64,000 bases of DNA from Steroidobacteraceae bacterium (GCA_017853555.1 JAFMJH010000004.1:1-64000), one strand, 5' to 3'. Counted from the first letter of the stretch, positions 43,217-52,630 are shown. Notes: a model not told the origin generated them from the sequence alone. A program made the numbers and translations.

Positions 43217-44199
43217 GCGCGGCAGTGATCGCGATGACCGTGATCGCGCCGGCTTTGGCGGGCGCCTGGCTGTTATCGAAGCGTCTGCAAAAACTGGCCG
43301 AACGAGCGGTGCCGCCGGCGGGCCGCTTCGCGGATACGCAATACGCGCGCCTGCATTACATCGAGCGCGGCACGGCACGCGACGACGCCCCCTCCGTCGT
43401 CATGCTGCACGGCCTCGCCGGGCAACTGCATCATTTTGCTTATGCCCTCGTGGACGATTTGGCGCGGGATGTGCATGTGATCGCCGTCGATCGTCCTGGC
43501 TCGGGCTATTCGACACGTCGACCCGGGCGTGCGATCACGTTGCTCGAACAAGCGGCTGCCGTCGACGAATTGTTGCAGCAACTCGGTGTGCGGCGCGCCG
43601 TGCTGGTCGGGCACTCGCTCGGCGGCGCGCTCTCTTTGACGATCGCTTTGCAACACCGTTCACGTGTTGCCGCGCTCGCGTTGATTGCGCCGCTCACCAC
43701 GCTCGACGCGGCATTGCCCCGCGTATTCGCCCCATTGCAACTCGGCAGCGACCTCGTGCGCCACTGCGTCGCGGCTTTGATCGCCACCCCCGCACTGCTG
43801 CTCACCCGCAAGCGCGTCATGCCCGAGATTTTCGGCCCCGAAGATGTGCCGCCCGACTACGCGATCCGCGCCGGAGGCGTGCTGTCGTTTCGTCCTTCGC
43901 AATTCGTCAGCGCATCACAGGATCTTGCGGCCTTGCCGACCGTGATGCCCGACATCGAACGACGATATCCGTTGTTGACCGATCGGGATGCGCCGCCGGT
44001 GCTCGTACTCTACGGGCGCGGCGATCGGATTCTCGATGCAACACTGCAGGGCAACGGTTTCGTCGCGCGGGTGCCGCAAGCCGAACTGACCTTGATCGAT
44101 GGCGGGCACATGCTGCCGATCACGCAACCGGCATCATGTGCCGCGCTCGTGCGCGCGGCGCTGCGACGCGCCAGTACACACGTCCCTCAAGGCGCCTGA
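43213..44199 (+). CDS. alpha/beta hydrolase, N-terminally anchored, partner of the monooxygenase
   Basis: A 328-residue hydrolase. An N-terminal hydrophobic helix (SAAVIAMTVIAPALAGAWLL) probably anchors it to the inner membrane. Motifs are VVMLHGLAGQLHHFAY (oxyanion), VDRPGSGYSTR, LVGHSLGGAL (nucleophile), a candidate acid in YGRGDRIL and histidine in DGGHMLPI. Coupling to the monooxygenase suggests that it opens the ester or lactone product. It converges with the amidohydrolase gene, overlapping by 13 bases. Confidence 0.85.
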   Translation: MSAAVIAMTVIAPALAGAWLLSKRLQKLAERAVPPAGRFADTQYARLHYIERGTARDDAPSVVMLHGLAGQLHHFAYALVDDLARDVHVIAVDRPGSGYSTRRPGRAITLLEQAAAVDELLQQLGVRRAVLVGHSLGGALSLTIALQHRSRVAALALIAPLTTLDAALPRVFAPLQLGSDLVRHCVAALIATPALLLTRKRVMPEIFGPEDVPPDYAIRAGGVLSFRPSQFVSASQDLAALPTVMPDIERRYPLLTDRDAPPVLVLYGRGDRILDATLQGNGFVARVPQAELTLIDGGHMLPITQPASCAALVRAALRRASTHVPQGA

Positions 44200-45887
44200 T
44201 ACACCGTCCTGCCGCGGGATACGGTTCGGTACACCGAGATTCCACGCAAGGCGGCCGGGTCGGCGGACGTCGGGTCGCGCGAGAGAATCACGAAGTCGGC
44301 TTGTTTGCCGACCGTGATCGAACCCTTCAACGCCGCTTCGCCCTGCTGGGTCGCCGCATTGATGGTCAGTGCCCGCAGCGCGTCCATCGCTTTGATGCGT
44401 TGCTCGGGCCCGAGCACCACGCCACTTCGCGTTTGACGGGTGACGGCAGACCATAACGTCTGCACGATGTCGGGCGGCACGACCGGCGAGTCGTTATGCA
44501 GAGAAAACTCCAGGCCGCGATCGAGTGCCGAACGCAAGGGGCTGATGCGCGCCCCGCGTTCCGGTCCCAGGGTTTCGTCGCGATGCCAGTCGCCCCAAAA
44601 AAAAGTATGGGCGACAAAAAACGACGGCGAGATGCCGAGCGTCGCCATTCGATCGAGCTGATCGTCCCGCACGGTTTGCGCATGAATCATGGTGATCGGC
44701 GGCATCGTCGCGGACGGCTGGACCATGCGCGCTTTGGCCACGGCATCAATCAACATTTGCGCCGCCGCATCCCCGTTCGCATGCGCGATGACGCCGACAC
44801 GGCGCTCGAGGGCCTGCGCGATCGCCTGATCGACCGCGCCCTGAGGCATCGCGGGATAACCGGCGTAATCCGCGGCTTTGCCCTCGGGTGGTTTGAAATA
44901 GGGCCTGGAAAGATAAGCGGTCTTCGCTTGCGGACTGCCATCCAAAATCAATTTGACACCCGCACGCAATACTCGTCCGTCGCGTACGCCGTAAGACGCG
45001 TCGACCGGAAACGGATTGCCGACCGGCATCCAGATGCGATAGGTCACGACGTCGATCGGCAACAGATCGCGCTTTGCCGCTTCGTCGAGCAAGAGCTGCC
45101 CATCGGGCGCAATCGCGCCATCCTGCACCGTCGTGATGCCCATGCTCGCGTAATAGCCGAGCGCACGACGCAGGTCGCGCAAAGAATCATCGAGCGATGG
45201 CGTCGGCAACTTGGCCAACGAACCCATGAAGGCTTTTTCTTCCAGTACGCCGTTGGGCTCCGAGGAACCTGCGCGACGACGAATCACGCCACCTGCAGGG
45301 TCCGGCGTATCGGCAGCGATCGCGAGTGCCTGCAACATACGCGAGTTCGCGGCGGCGACATGCCCGGAAACATGCACCACCAAGATCGGATAATCGGTCG
45401 ACACCGCATCGAGATCGTCGCGCGTGGGATGACGACGTTCCGTCAATTGCGCGTCATCATAACCGCGACCGATCAGCCAGCTACCGGCCGGCAGCTGACG
45501 CTCGCGCACGAACGCGCGCAGTACCTGCTGCAACCCTGCGATGTCCTTCACGTTGCCGACTGGCGGCGACGACAGATCCGCATAGCGCAACGTCGCGGCG
45601 GTTGCCGTCAAATGCCCATGACCGTCGATGAAGCCAGGCAACAGCGTACGCTCGCCGAGTTCGACAAGTTGGGTGTCGGACCCAAGGTGGCGCATCACGG
45701 TACGGCGCGCACCCACGGCCACGATGCGACCCGCACTCACCGCCACCGCCTCGGCACGAGGCGCGGTCGCATCCATCGTCAGGATGCGACCGACATAGAT
45801 CGTGTCCGCGGCCGGGATCGTCGCAGCCTGCAACGGCATCGTGAGCCACAGCGCGATGAAACCGCAGAGCCCGGCGTATCGGCGCAT
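44187..45887 (-). CDS. secreted YtcJ-like amidohydrolase
   Basis: A 566-residue metal-dependent hydrolase of the amidohydrolase-3/YtcJ family. A signal sequence (GLCGFIALWLTMPLQAA) is visible. Metal-binding motifs are LPGFIDGHGHLTA (HxH), HANGDAAAQMLID, TMIHAQTV and a catalytic aspartate in LHNDSPV. The family hydrolyses amide, formamide or related bonds; the physiological substrate is unknown. I placed the start at MRRYAGL, two bases after the upstream DUF1838 gene stops. Confidence 0.82.
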   Translation of the reverse strand: MRRYAGLCGFIALWLTMPLQAATIPAADTIYVGRILTMDATAPRAEAVAVSAGRIVAVGARRTVMRHLGSDTQLVELGERTLLPGFIDGHGHLTATAATLRYADLSSPPVGNVKDIAGLQQVLRAFVRERQLPAGSWLIGRGYDDAQLTERRHPTRDDLDAVSTDYPILVVHVSGHVAAANSRMLQALAIAADTPDPAGGVIRRRAGSSEPNGVLEEKAFMGSLAKLPTPSLDDSLRDLRRALGYYASMGITTVQDGAIAPDGQLLLDEAAKRDLLPIDVVTYRIWMPVGNPFPVDASYGVRDGRVLRAGVKLILDGSPQAKTAYLSRPYFKPPEGKAADYAGYPAMPQGAVDQAIAQALERRVGVIAHANGDAAAQMLIDAVAKARMVQPSATMPPITMIHAQTVRDDQLDRMATLGISPSFFVAHTFFWGDWHRDETLGPERGARISPLRSALDRGLEFSLHNDSPVVPPDIVQTLWSAVTRQTRSGVVLGPEQRIKAMDALRALTINAATQQGEAALKGSITVGKQADFVILSRDPTSADPAALRGISVYRTVSRGRTVYQAP

Positions 45888-45889
45888 GC

Positions 45890-46759
45890 TCAGCGCTCGA
45901 AGCGCGCCGCCGGCGCATCGAGCGCGGCGATCGGATCCGCGGCGATCTTCGGTGCGACGCGTGCGAGATTTGCGCGCCACTGTGCCGGCAGGTCTTCGTA
46001 CCGTCGCACCTTGCGACCGAACATGCGGGAGGTGAGACCGCCCGGTCGGTCGCCCATGTTCATCCAGCGTTGCCAGCCGGTCACCTCGGCAAAGAATACC
46101 GTCGCGGCACCGACTGTCGTTTTCGGATTTTTGAGGTCGGCGACGCTGCCGTGATACATCGCGATATCATTCACTTCGAACGGTTTCGCGCGCCCCGGCG
46201 TGAAGACTCTGGCAACCGACTCGTCGCGCTGGAAGACGTCGTCGGCGACGATCGACGGTGGATGCACGGTCGCCGTCGCCTCGAGGGGCGTGCCGCCGAT
46301 TTCTTTGGGCAATACGCGCACGTTGTCGGCGCCATAACGCGTCACCGTCGGGCCCACGGGACTCAAGCGGACGGGCAACACTTCGTTCGTATAAGGGTTG
46401 CGCCACGACTCGAGCGGCTCACCGGTCGCCAGATCGAGCATCACGTTCATCTCCAGCTGCGTGACGTCGAACCCTCCATCAGGCCGATATTTGATGCGCT
46501 GCAAGGTACCGATAGAGCTGTTGTACAAAGGCGTCAGCGTGGCATCGACCTGGCCGTACTTGATGCCCTGCAGCCACCAGAACACCAACCCGTCGTCGCT
46601 GCGAAAATGCATTTTGCGATACGTCAGCAACGGATCCAGCGCGGCAGCACCGCCCGCCGCCGGCGACGTGTCCGCCATCGCAACCGGCAGGCCTTCGAAA
46701 CCGGCCCACATCGCCGCAGCGGCACCCAATGCATGACGTCGATTCAAAATACGGCTCAT
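45890..46759 (-). CDS. DUF1838 family protein, Tat signal
   Basis: A 289-residue secreted protein. NRRHALGAAAAMWAG is a Tat-like signal. The body contains LLTYRKMHFRSDDGLVFWW, LDLATGEPLESWRNPYTNE and a WQRWMNMGDRPGGLTSRMFG region, all typical of DUF1838. The family has no known function but commonly occurs with TonB receptors, amidohydrolases and oxygenases in degradative bacteria. It overlaps the PhyH-like gene by four bases. Confidence 0.8.
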   Translation of the reverse strand: MSRILNRRHALGAAAAMWAGFEGLPVAMADTSPAAGGAAALDPLLTYRKMHFRSDDGLVFWWLQGIKYGQVDATLTPLYNSSIGTLQRIKYRPDGGFDVTQLEMNVMLDLATGEPLESWRNPYTNEVLPVRLSPVGPTVTRYGADNVRVLPKEIGGTPLEATATVHPPSIVADDVFQRDESVARVFTPGRAKPFEVNDIAMYHGSVADLKNPKTTVGAATVFFAEVTGWQRWMNMGDRPGGLTSRMFGRKVRRYEDLPAQWRANLARVAPKIAADPIAALDAPAARFER

Positions 46760-47637
46760 CGTAAGTCTCCTGTTTGCGCGTTGCGCGGCCAGATCACGGG
46801 GAACAAATCATCCGGCGGCGGCTCGCCCGGCCGCATCAACCCGGTCGCTTCAAGCTTCGGAATCCGAATCGTCAGAGAATTCGGCGCCCAGCGCACGTCA
46901 TCCCCCAGCCATCGCACCGTGAGTGCGATGCGGCGGCCCGTTGCCGTCGGCTGCTGCGGCAACGACGCATGGATCGTCTTCGGATGGATGAGCAACACGT
47001 CGCCGGCCTTGCACGGCCAGACGTCTTTTGGCGCATCGGGGCGCGCGACACGACGCTCGAGGTGGCTCCAGGGGATATGCTCGGTCTCGAACGCTTCCGC
47101 ATTCGACATCGGCGAGTGATAACGCCAAGGATCGCGATTCGAACCGCGCAACGTGACGAGCGGAGCGTTGTCCGCCTGGACATCCGTCAGCGCCACCCAG
47201 AACGACGGCATCATCTGCCCGGTGAACGGGAACGTACATTCGTCGTTGTGCCAAGGCGTGGCGGATCCCGGATCACCGCCTTCCTTGACGAATGTCGCAT
47301 CCATCCAGAAACGCACGTGTCGCGCACGCATCAAACGCGCGACGAGCTCGGCCGCGCAGCTGTGCCACAACCACTCGCGCATGAGCGGCACATGCTGCGC
47401 GAAGTTTCGCAGCTGCATCTGCCCCTCGCCACGGTGTACGCTCGGCGGGTTCTGGTGCCTGGCCCCCGTGTCGATTTGCGAAAACGCGGGGGTTCCGAAA
47501 TTGCGCGCTGCCTCGTCGATCGCCGCAATGAGCGCGCGACATACGCCCGCGTCGAATACGCCCTCGACTCTGACGCAGCCGTCCGACTCATAGCGATCGA
47601 CATGTTCGGCCGTGACGAGTTTTTCGACCTGAGACAC
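46756..47637 (-). CDS. phytanoyl-CoA dioxygenase (PhyH)-family oxygenase
   Basis: A roughly 293-residue Fe(II)/2-oxoglutarate-type enzyme. TPWHNDECTFPF carries the HxD metal ligands; LIHPKTIHASLPQQ supplies the distal histidine, followed by the arginine of RRIALTVRW that binds 2-oxoglutarate. It would hydroxylate a hydrophobic substrate. I chose GTG 47637 (MSQVEKL) because GGAG lies eight bases upstream and it begins four bases after the upstream stop; ATG 47658 is an alternative without a good ribosome-binding site. Confidence 0.8.
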   Translation of the reverse strand: MSQVEKLVTAEHVDRYESDGCVRVEGVFDAGVCRALIAAIDEAARNFGTPAFSQIDTGARHQNPPSVHRGEGQMQLRNFAQHVPLMREWLWHSCAAELVARLMRARHVRFWMDATFVKEGGDPGSATPWHNDECTFPFTGQMMPSFWVALTDVQADNAPLVTLRGSNRDPWRYHSPMSNAEAFETEHIPWSHLERRVARPDAPKDVWPCKAGDVLLIHPKTIHASLPQQPTATGRRIALTVRWLGDDVRWAPNSLTIRIPKLEATGLMRPGEPPPDDLFPVIWPRNAQTGDLR

Positions 47638-47641
47638 GCTG

Positions 47642-48223
47642 TCACTCCAAAGGATCATGCGCGCCCGGCGCGAGCGCGACGGGGTGATGCAATGTTTTGA
47701 ACACGGTGCCCGGTGCGTGGTGGTCCCAGCGCATCGTGAGCGGAATATTCGTGAAGTGCACGCCGATGTTGATCACCCACAGGACAAACAGGGCGGCGAA
47801 GGTGTATGCCGCCAGCGAAGACTGCGCCACGCCGTCGAGCGTGAACCCCCACCAGCATTGCCACAAGCGCCACGCCAGATAGAGACAGGGCACGATCACC
47901 CAGATCGGACTGCGCCAGCGCTTCCATACGAAAATTTCGGTCGCGACCTGCGCAACGAACATCAGCAGATAACCGCCGACGGCGGCGGTGACCGCACGAT
48001 TACCCGACCACAACCCCTCGCTCGCGAGGGTGATGACGGGCAACACGAGACCCACCAGCCAGATCACCACCAGCCATACTTTGAACCAGGTCGGTGGCGG
48101 GCGTGGCCCGGGGAACGGCAGGGTGCCTGCAACGCGCCGCGCTCCGATCCAGACGTACAAGCTCGCGATCGCGAAGAACACGATATTCTGTACCAACATC
48201 GCCCAAAGCGGATCACTCGGCAT
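47642..48223 (-). CDS. polytopic membrane protein of unknown function
   Basis: A 193-residue protein with about five to six TM segments, from MPSDPLWAMLVQNIVFFAIAS to WVINIGVHFTNIPL. I do not recognise the family. It heads the PhyH-DUF1838-amidohydrolase set on the minus strand and is followed by a 4-base gap. Its ATG and the ATG of the divergent hydrolase gene lie inside the same CATG tetranucleotide at 48221-48224. Alternative starts are ATG 48238 and TTG 48256. No good ribosome-binding site precedes any. Confidence 0.6.
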   Translation of the reverse strand: MPSDPLWAMLVQNIVFFAIASLYVWIGARRVAGTLPFPGPRPPPTWFKVWLVVIWLVGLVLPVITLASEGLWSGNRAVTAAVGGYLLMFVAQVATEIFVWKRWRSPIWVIVPCLYLAWRLWQCWWGFTLDGVAQSSLAAYTFAALFVLWVINIGVHFTNIPLTMRWDHHAPGTVFKTLHHPVALAPGAHDPLE

Positions 48224-49055
48224 GCCCAAAGATCTCATCCCCAAAGCATACGTCAATACGAGCCGCGGGCAGTTGCACTATCGACGTTCGGGCACCGGCA
48301 ACCGGTCATTGCTGTTGATCCATTGGTTACCCCTGTCCTCGCGCATGTATGCCACCGTCATGCCGGAACTGGCGGAACTCGGATACGACGTGATCGCGCT
48401 CGATCTTCTGGGCTACGGACGTTCCGATCCGCGACCGGAGCAATGGTCGATGGAGATGTGGGCCGACAACGTGCACGAGGCCATGGAGCAGTTGTGCACT
48501 CGACCGGTCACGGCCGTCGGAGGTCACAGTGGCGCCTGCGTGGTCACCGAAATCGCGCTGCGTCATCCGGACGCGGTCGAAAACGTCATCCTCGACGGAT
48601 GCCCGCTACCGACTCCGGAGCTGACCAAAACATTTGCGGCGATGCGCCAAAATTCACGCCCCGGACCGACGGCCGATCTCGGCCACGAAGCGCTGGTGTT
48701 CCGAACGGTACGCACGACCTATGAGCACTATGTGCCGGGATTCACGGTGACGCCGCAGACCATCGAAGCCATTTGGCCGGCGATGATCGACTATCTGGAA
48801 ACCGACTTCGTTTCTTCAGCGCCCATTTCGGTTTCTTACGATCTCGCCGCGCGACTCCCGCAAATCCGGCAACCGCTCGCACTGCTCTCGGCGACGACCG
48901 ACACCCTCTTCGGCAATCATGCCCGCGCCTGCACGCTCGCCGCCACGGCGCAGCAACACGTCTTCGAAGGACACCATCCGCTGCACGACCCCGCACGTTG
49001 CCGCGAGTACGCGCAGGTGATTGCGCGTTTCAGCGACCGACGCCGAGTTCTTTGA
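48222..49055 (+). CDS. alpha/beta hydrolase
   Basis: A 277-residue hydrolase starting MPKDLIPKAYVNT. LLLIHWLPLSSRMY is in the oxyanion position, LDLLGYGRSDP follows, and the nucleophile elbow reads VGGHSGACVV (GHSGA) with serine present. The histidine lies in FEGHHPLHDP. It resembles C-C hydrolases and haloalkane dehalogenase-like proteins. Its ATG sits in the same CATG as the start of the divergent membrane-protein gene. It overlaps the convergent amidohydrolase gene by 26 bases. Confidence 0.8.
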   Translation: MPKDLIPKAYVNTSRGQLHYRRSGTGNRSLLLIHWLPLSSRMYATVMPELAELGYDVIALDLLGYGRSDPRPEQWSMEMWADNVHEAMEQLCTRPVTAVGGHSGACVVTEIALRHPDAVENVILDGCPLPTPELTKTFAAMRQNSRPGPTADLGHEALVFRTVRTTYEHYVPGFTVTPQTIEAIWPAMIDYLETDFVSSAPISVSYDLAARLPQIRQPLALLSATTDTLFGNHARACTLAATAQQHVFEGHHPLHDPARCREYAQVIARFSDRRRVL

Positions 49056-50340
49056 CGACGACCCCGCCTTTCATCACGAACGCGACGTTTTCAAGCGCTC
49101 TGACCTCGGTGGTCGGATCGGTGCTGACGGCGATCAAATCCGCAAACGCTCCTGCGGCCAGGGTTCCGACTTTGCCCGCCAGACCGATGGCTTCGGCGCT
49201 GTTGATCGTCGCCGCCTGGACGGCCTGCATCGGCGTCATCCCGTAACGCACCATCACTGCAAACTGCCTGGCATTGTCGCCATGCGGATAAATGCCAGCG
49301 TCCGTACCGAAAATCATGGGGATGCCGGCACGCAACGCGCGCTCGAAGTTGCGTCGCTGAATCTCGCCGATCATGGCGTCCTTTTGAATGAACTCCGGCA
49401 ATTCGCCGCGCCGCTTCGACTCGGATTGCGTGTAATCCGTGTTGTAGATGTCCATCGAGAAAAATACGCGCCGCGATTTCGCGAGTTCGAGCCCCTCGTC
49501 GTCGATCAGGCTCGCGTGCTCGATGGTATCGACGCCCGCACGCAACGCGACTTTGATGCCGCTGGCACCGTGAGCGTGAACCGCCACCTTGCGACCATGC
49601 ATATGCGCTTCGTCGACCAGTGCGCCGACTTCCTCCGCGGTGAACTGCTGCATTCCGGGCTGCGTGCCTTTGGAGAATACCCCGCCCGTACCGCAATATT
49701 TGATGACATCGGCGCCATAGCGCACGTTTTGCCGCACCGCCTTGCGCACTTCATCCGGGCCATCGGCCGTGCCGAGCGAGGTTTGTCGATACTCCGGTGC
49801 AAGCAGATTGCTGCCGCAATGCCCCCCCGTGATGCCGATCCCCGGCCCGGATACCAGCAAGCGTGGCCCCGGCACGTCGCCCGCGTCGATCGCCTCGCGC
49901 AAGGCGACATCCGCATAACCGTCTGCGCCGAGATTGCGCACCGTCGTGAAGCCTGCCATCAGAGTACGTCGCGCATTCGCGGCGCCGATCAGCGCAAGAC
50001 GCGGCACCGACAGACCGAGACGCTGGTAACGCAAGATCGTCGGATCGGAAGTCAGATGGGTGTGCGTATCGATCAGGCCCGGCAGCACCGTCATGGCGGA
50101 CAAATCGACCTGCCGCGCGCACGAGCGCATTGCATCGCGATCATTCGGGACCACCGCGACGATTTGTTCGCCGTCGATGCGGATCACTTGATCGCGCAGC
50201 ACTTTCCCGCTGGTCGGGTCGATCAGTTTGCCGGCGCGAATTCCGACCGTGCAGTCGGCTGCAAGCGCAGGCCCGCATGCCAGAAGACCGAGTGCAATGA
50301 TGCAGGCGATGGTCGATTGCTTCTTTGATTGCAGCCGCAT
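49030..50340 (-). CDS. imidazolonepropionase-like amidohydrolase, secreted
   Basis: A 436-residue metal-dependent amidohydrolase with a signal peptide (STIACIIALGLLACGPALAA). Metal ligands are visible in VLPGLIDTHTHLTSD (HxH), VIKYCGTGGVFS (candidate metal-bridging Lys), VAVHAHGA, TIEHASLIDDE and FGTDAGIYPHG. The family includes prolidase-like and imidazolonepropionase-like enzymes; the substrate cannot be inferred. GGGAGGA just before ATG 50340 supports the start. It lies 28 bases downstream of lptG. Confidence 0.82.
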   Translation of the reverse strand: MRLQSKKQSTIACIIALGLLACGPALAADCTVGIRAGKLIDPTSGKVLRDQVIRIDGEQIVAVVPNDRDAMRSCARQVDLSAMTVLPGLIDTHTHLTSDPTILRYQRLGLSVPRLALIGAANARRTLMAGFTTVRNLGADGYADVALREAIDAGDVPGPRLLVSGPGIGITGGHCGSNLLAPEYRQTSLGTADGPDEVRKAVRQNVRYGADVIKYCGTGGVFSKGTQPGMQQFTAEEVGALVDEAHMHGRKVAVHAHGASGIKVALRAGVDTIEHASLIDDEGLELAKSRRVFFSMDIYNTDYTQSESKRRGELPEFIQKDAMIGEIQRRNFERALRAGIPMIFGTDAGIYPHGDNARQFAVMVRYGMTPMQAVQAATINSAEAIGLAGKVGTLAAGAFADLIAVSTDPTTEVRALENVAFVMKGGVVVKELGVGR

Positions 50341-50368
50341 AGCTATCCTCCCGATCGGAAACGGAGTC

Positions 50369-51439
50369 TCAACGAACCCGAGCAATTAAGGTAAATCCGA
50401 CGATCGCCATCAGCGCCGTCGGTATCCAGGCGAACAGCAGCGGGTCGCTCCCGAACACCCGTACGCTGCTCTCCAGAAGATTTTGCATCATGAAGAACAG
50501 CAATCCGAGTCCGAGACCGGTCGCCACCCACGAGCCCGTGCCGGACGAACGCAAAGAGCCGAAGACGAAGGGAAATGCGAGCATCACGGCAAAAAACGCG
50601 GCAACGATGCGCGCGATGCGAGACCACATCACATACCTCGATTCGTGAGCATCGAGTCCGTTCGTCTCGAGATGACTGATGACTCGCCATAACGTTGCCG
50701 TCGGCAACTGAGTCGGCTCGGCAGCGGCGATTCCAAGGAACTCGGCGCCGATCTTGGAGTCGATTTGCCGATTCGCCGTTTGCGCGCTGTGCACGCGATC
50801 CGTATCAAAACGCGACTCCACATAAGGCTCGAGCAACCAGCGTCCGCTGGCATCGGCGCGCGCGGTGATCGCGCGACCGATCGCGCGCAGCGAATGATCG
50901 TCATTCAATTCGAATACCATCATTCCGCCGAATTGAGACTTTCCGAGTTGGCGCTCGATCGTGATCACGAGATTGCCGTCACGTGCCCAGGCTTCCTGCG
51001 AGCCGCCGAAGTTCACGTTTTGGAATTTCGCAAACGTCTTGAGTTGGCGTGCGACTTGCGCAGCCGGCGGCGCGACGATTTCACTGAAGAAGAATCCGGC
51101 CGCAACTAGCGCAAGGCCCGCGATCGACACTCCCCGCGCAATGCGCCATATCGAAAGCCCAGAGGCGCGCATGACGTTCAATTCACTGCCGCGGGCCAGA
51201 GTCCCCAAACCGAGCAATGCACCGATCAAGGCGCTGATCGGCAACAACTCCCACACTTGTTGCGGAAGATTCAGCAAGACGAACAGCAGCGCATCGCCCG
51301 TCGTGTATTGCCCGACGCCGATGTCATCCTGCTGCTCCATGAACAAGAACGACCCACCGAGCGTCAGCAGCACGGCGGCGACGAGGCCGACGCCGCGCAG
51401 GATGGCAACGAGCAGATAGCGATCGAGACGGGTGATCAT
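50369..51439 (-). CDS. lptG: LPS export permease LptG
   Basis: A 356-residue YjgP/YjgQ-family permease. LGLGTLARGSELNVMRASGLSIW is the typical LptG coupling region, and FLNLPQQVWELLPISALIGALL is the second TM segment. C-terminal TM segments surround FGSLRSSGTGSWVATGLGLGLLFFMMQNL. Together with LptF and LptB2 it forms the inner-membrane LPS exporter. It is 28 kb away from lptF, whereas the two genes are adjacent in most Gram-negative genomes. Confidence 0.85.
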   Translation of the reverse strand: MITRLDRYLLVAILRGVGLVAAVLLTLGGSFLFMEQQDDIGVGQYTTGDALLFVLLNLPQQVWELLPISALIGALLGLGTLARGSELNVMRASGLSIWRIARGVSIAGLALVAAGFFFSEIVAPPAAQVARQLKTFAKFQNVNFGGSQEAWARDGNLVITIERQLGKSQFGGMMVFELNDDHSLRAIGRAITARADASGRWLLEPYVESRFDTDRVHSAQTANRQIDSKIGAEFLGIAAAEPTQLPTATLWRVISHLETNGLDAHESRYVMWSRIARIVAAFFAVMLAFPFVFGSLRSSGTGSWVATGLGLGLLFFMMQNLLESSVRVFGSDPLLFAWIPTALMAIVGFTLIARVR

Positions 51440-51547
51440 GATCGCGGCCATTGTAGCCGGAGGCCGCCCTGCTGCGTGCGCGCGCGAACGGACGCCTCTG
51501 TGCTTCGGCGATAACCTGCTCCGCGTGCAGTTTCGGAGGACGGTCGG

Positions 51548-52534
51548 ATGCCAAATCGCATTTCGGTTGCATTGTTGGTCACGGCGACGCTCCTGGTCGC
51601 CGCCTGCGGCAGCGGTTCGGGGACGCTGTCCTTCAATAACGCGCCCGCCGGGCTCACCGTCCGGCTGACCGACGCGCCGGTCGACGATGCGCTCGAGGTC
51701 GTCGTGGTCTTCACCGGCATCGAACTGCAGCCCGCAGGTGGCGGGGCACCCATCGCCGTGAGTTTTTCCACGCCCAAATCGATCAACGTATTGCAACTGC
51801 AAAACGGCACGACCACGAACCTCGTCGAAGGCGCGAACGTGCCGGTCGGCCAGTATTCCTGGTTGCGACTACTGATTTCCGCCGACCAAAATCTGCAGGG
51901 CGGCTCGTACATCCGCTTGAAGGACGGCCGACAATTTGCGCTTTTCATTCCGAGCGGCAGTGAATCGGGCTTGAAGCTCGTGCGCGGTTTCAGCGTTGCG
52001 CAAGGCAACATCACGCGACTCGTGGTCGACTTCGACCTGCGAAAATCCATCGTTGCGCCACCTGGACAACTGCCCAACTGGTTTTTGAAGCCCGTGTTGC
52101 GCGTCGTCGATGAACTGCAAGTCGGCACGCTCGCCGGCACCGTGAACCTCGCCACGCTGGCCACCACCTTGGGTACGACCGAATCGGCCTGCAAGCCCGG
52201 GATTTACGTTTATTCGGGTACGGGCGTCACGCCCGACGACATGGATGGCAACAATGCCGACGGGATCGATCCTCTCGTCTACCTTCCTCTCATACCCGCC
52301 GCCGGCGCCTCGACCGCCACGTACAACGTTCCGTTTCTCGAAGCCGGCGCGTACACGGTCGCCACCACCTGCAATTTCGACGTCGACGCGAGCCCCGCCG
52401 TCAGTGAATACGATCCGACCGCGCAAGCTCCGGCGCCGGGCGCCACGCCGCCCGCCGGCTATCAAACGATGAAGTTCCGTTCGAAGAACGCCACCGTAAA
52501 CAGCGCCGTCACGACGACCGTCGACTTTCCGTAG
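51548..52534 (+). CDS. DUF4382 lipoprotein
   Basis: A 328-residue lipoprotein (lipobox LLVAAC near residue 20). Residues 35-190 contain the DUF4382 signature LTVRLTDAPVDDALEVVVVF and the GIELQPAGG that follows. It is a beta-rich domain of unknown role. The C-terminal part (about 195-328) resembles a carboxypeptidase-regulatory-like beta domain. Probably anchored in the outer membrane. GGAGGA lies a few bases before the ATG. Confidence 0.82.
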   Translation: MPNRISVALLVTATLLVAACGSGSGTLSFNNAPAGLTVRLTDAPVDDALEVVVVFTGIELQPAGGGAPIAVSFSTPKSINVLQLQNGTTTNLVEGANVPVGQYSWLRLLISADQNLQGGSYIRLKDGRQFALFIPSGSESGLKLVRGFSVAQGNITRLVVDFDLRKSIVAPPGQLPNWFLKPVLRVVDELQVGTLAGTVNLATLATTLGTTESACKPGIYVYSGTGVTPDDMDGNNADGIDPLVYLPLIPAAGASTATYNVPFLEAGAYTVATTCNFDVDASPAVSEYDPTAQAPAPGATPPAGYQTMKFRSKNATVNSAVTTTVDFP

Positions 52535-52630
52535 AGGACTTGCGCGTCAGAGCTCGGCGAACGGCTCTGGCAGTGTGACGCCAGTTCCGCTCTAATTCAT
52601 GGCCAATGTGAATGGGTGGGGAACGTCGTC

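Noticed and set aside
51444-51467. Short GCGGCC/GGCCGC inverted repeat upstream of the DUF4382 gene
   Set aside because: Only six bases per arm in very GC-rich sequence, expected by chance.
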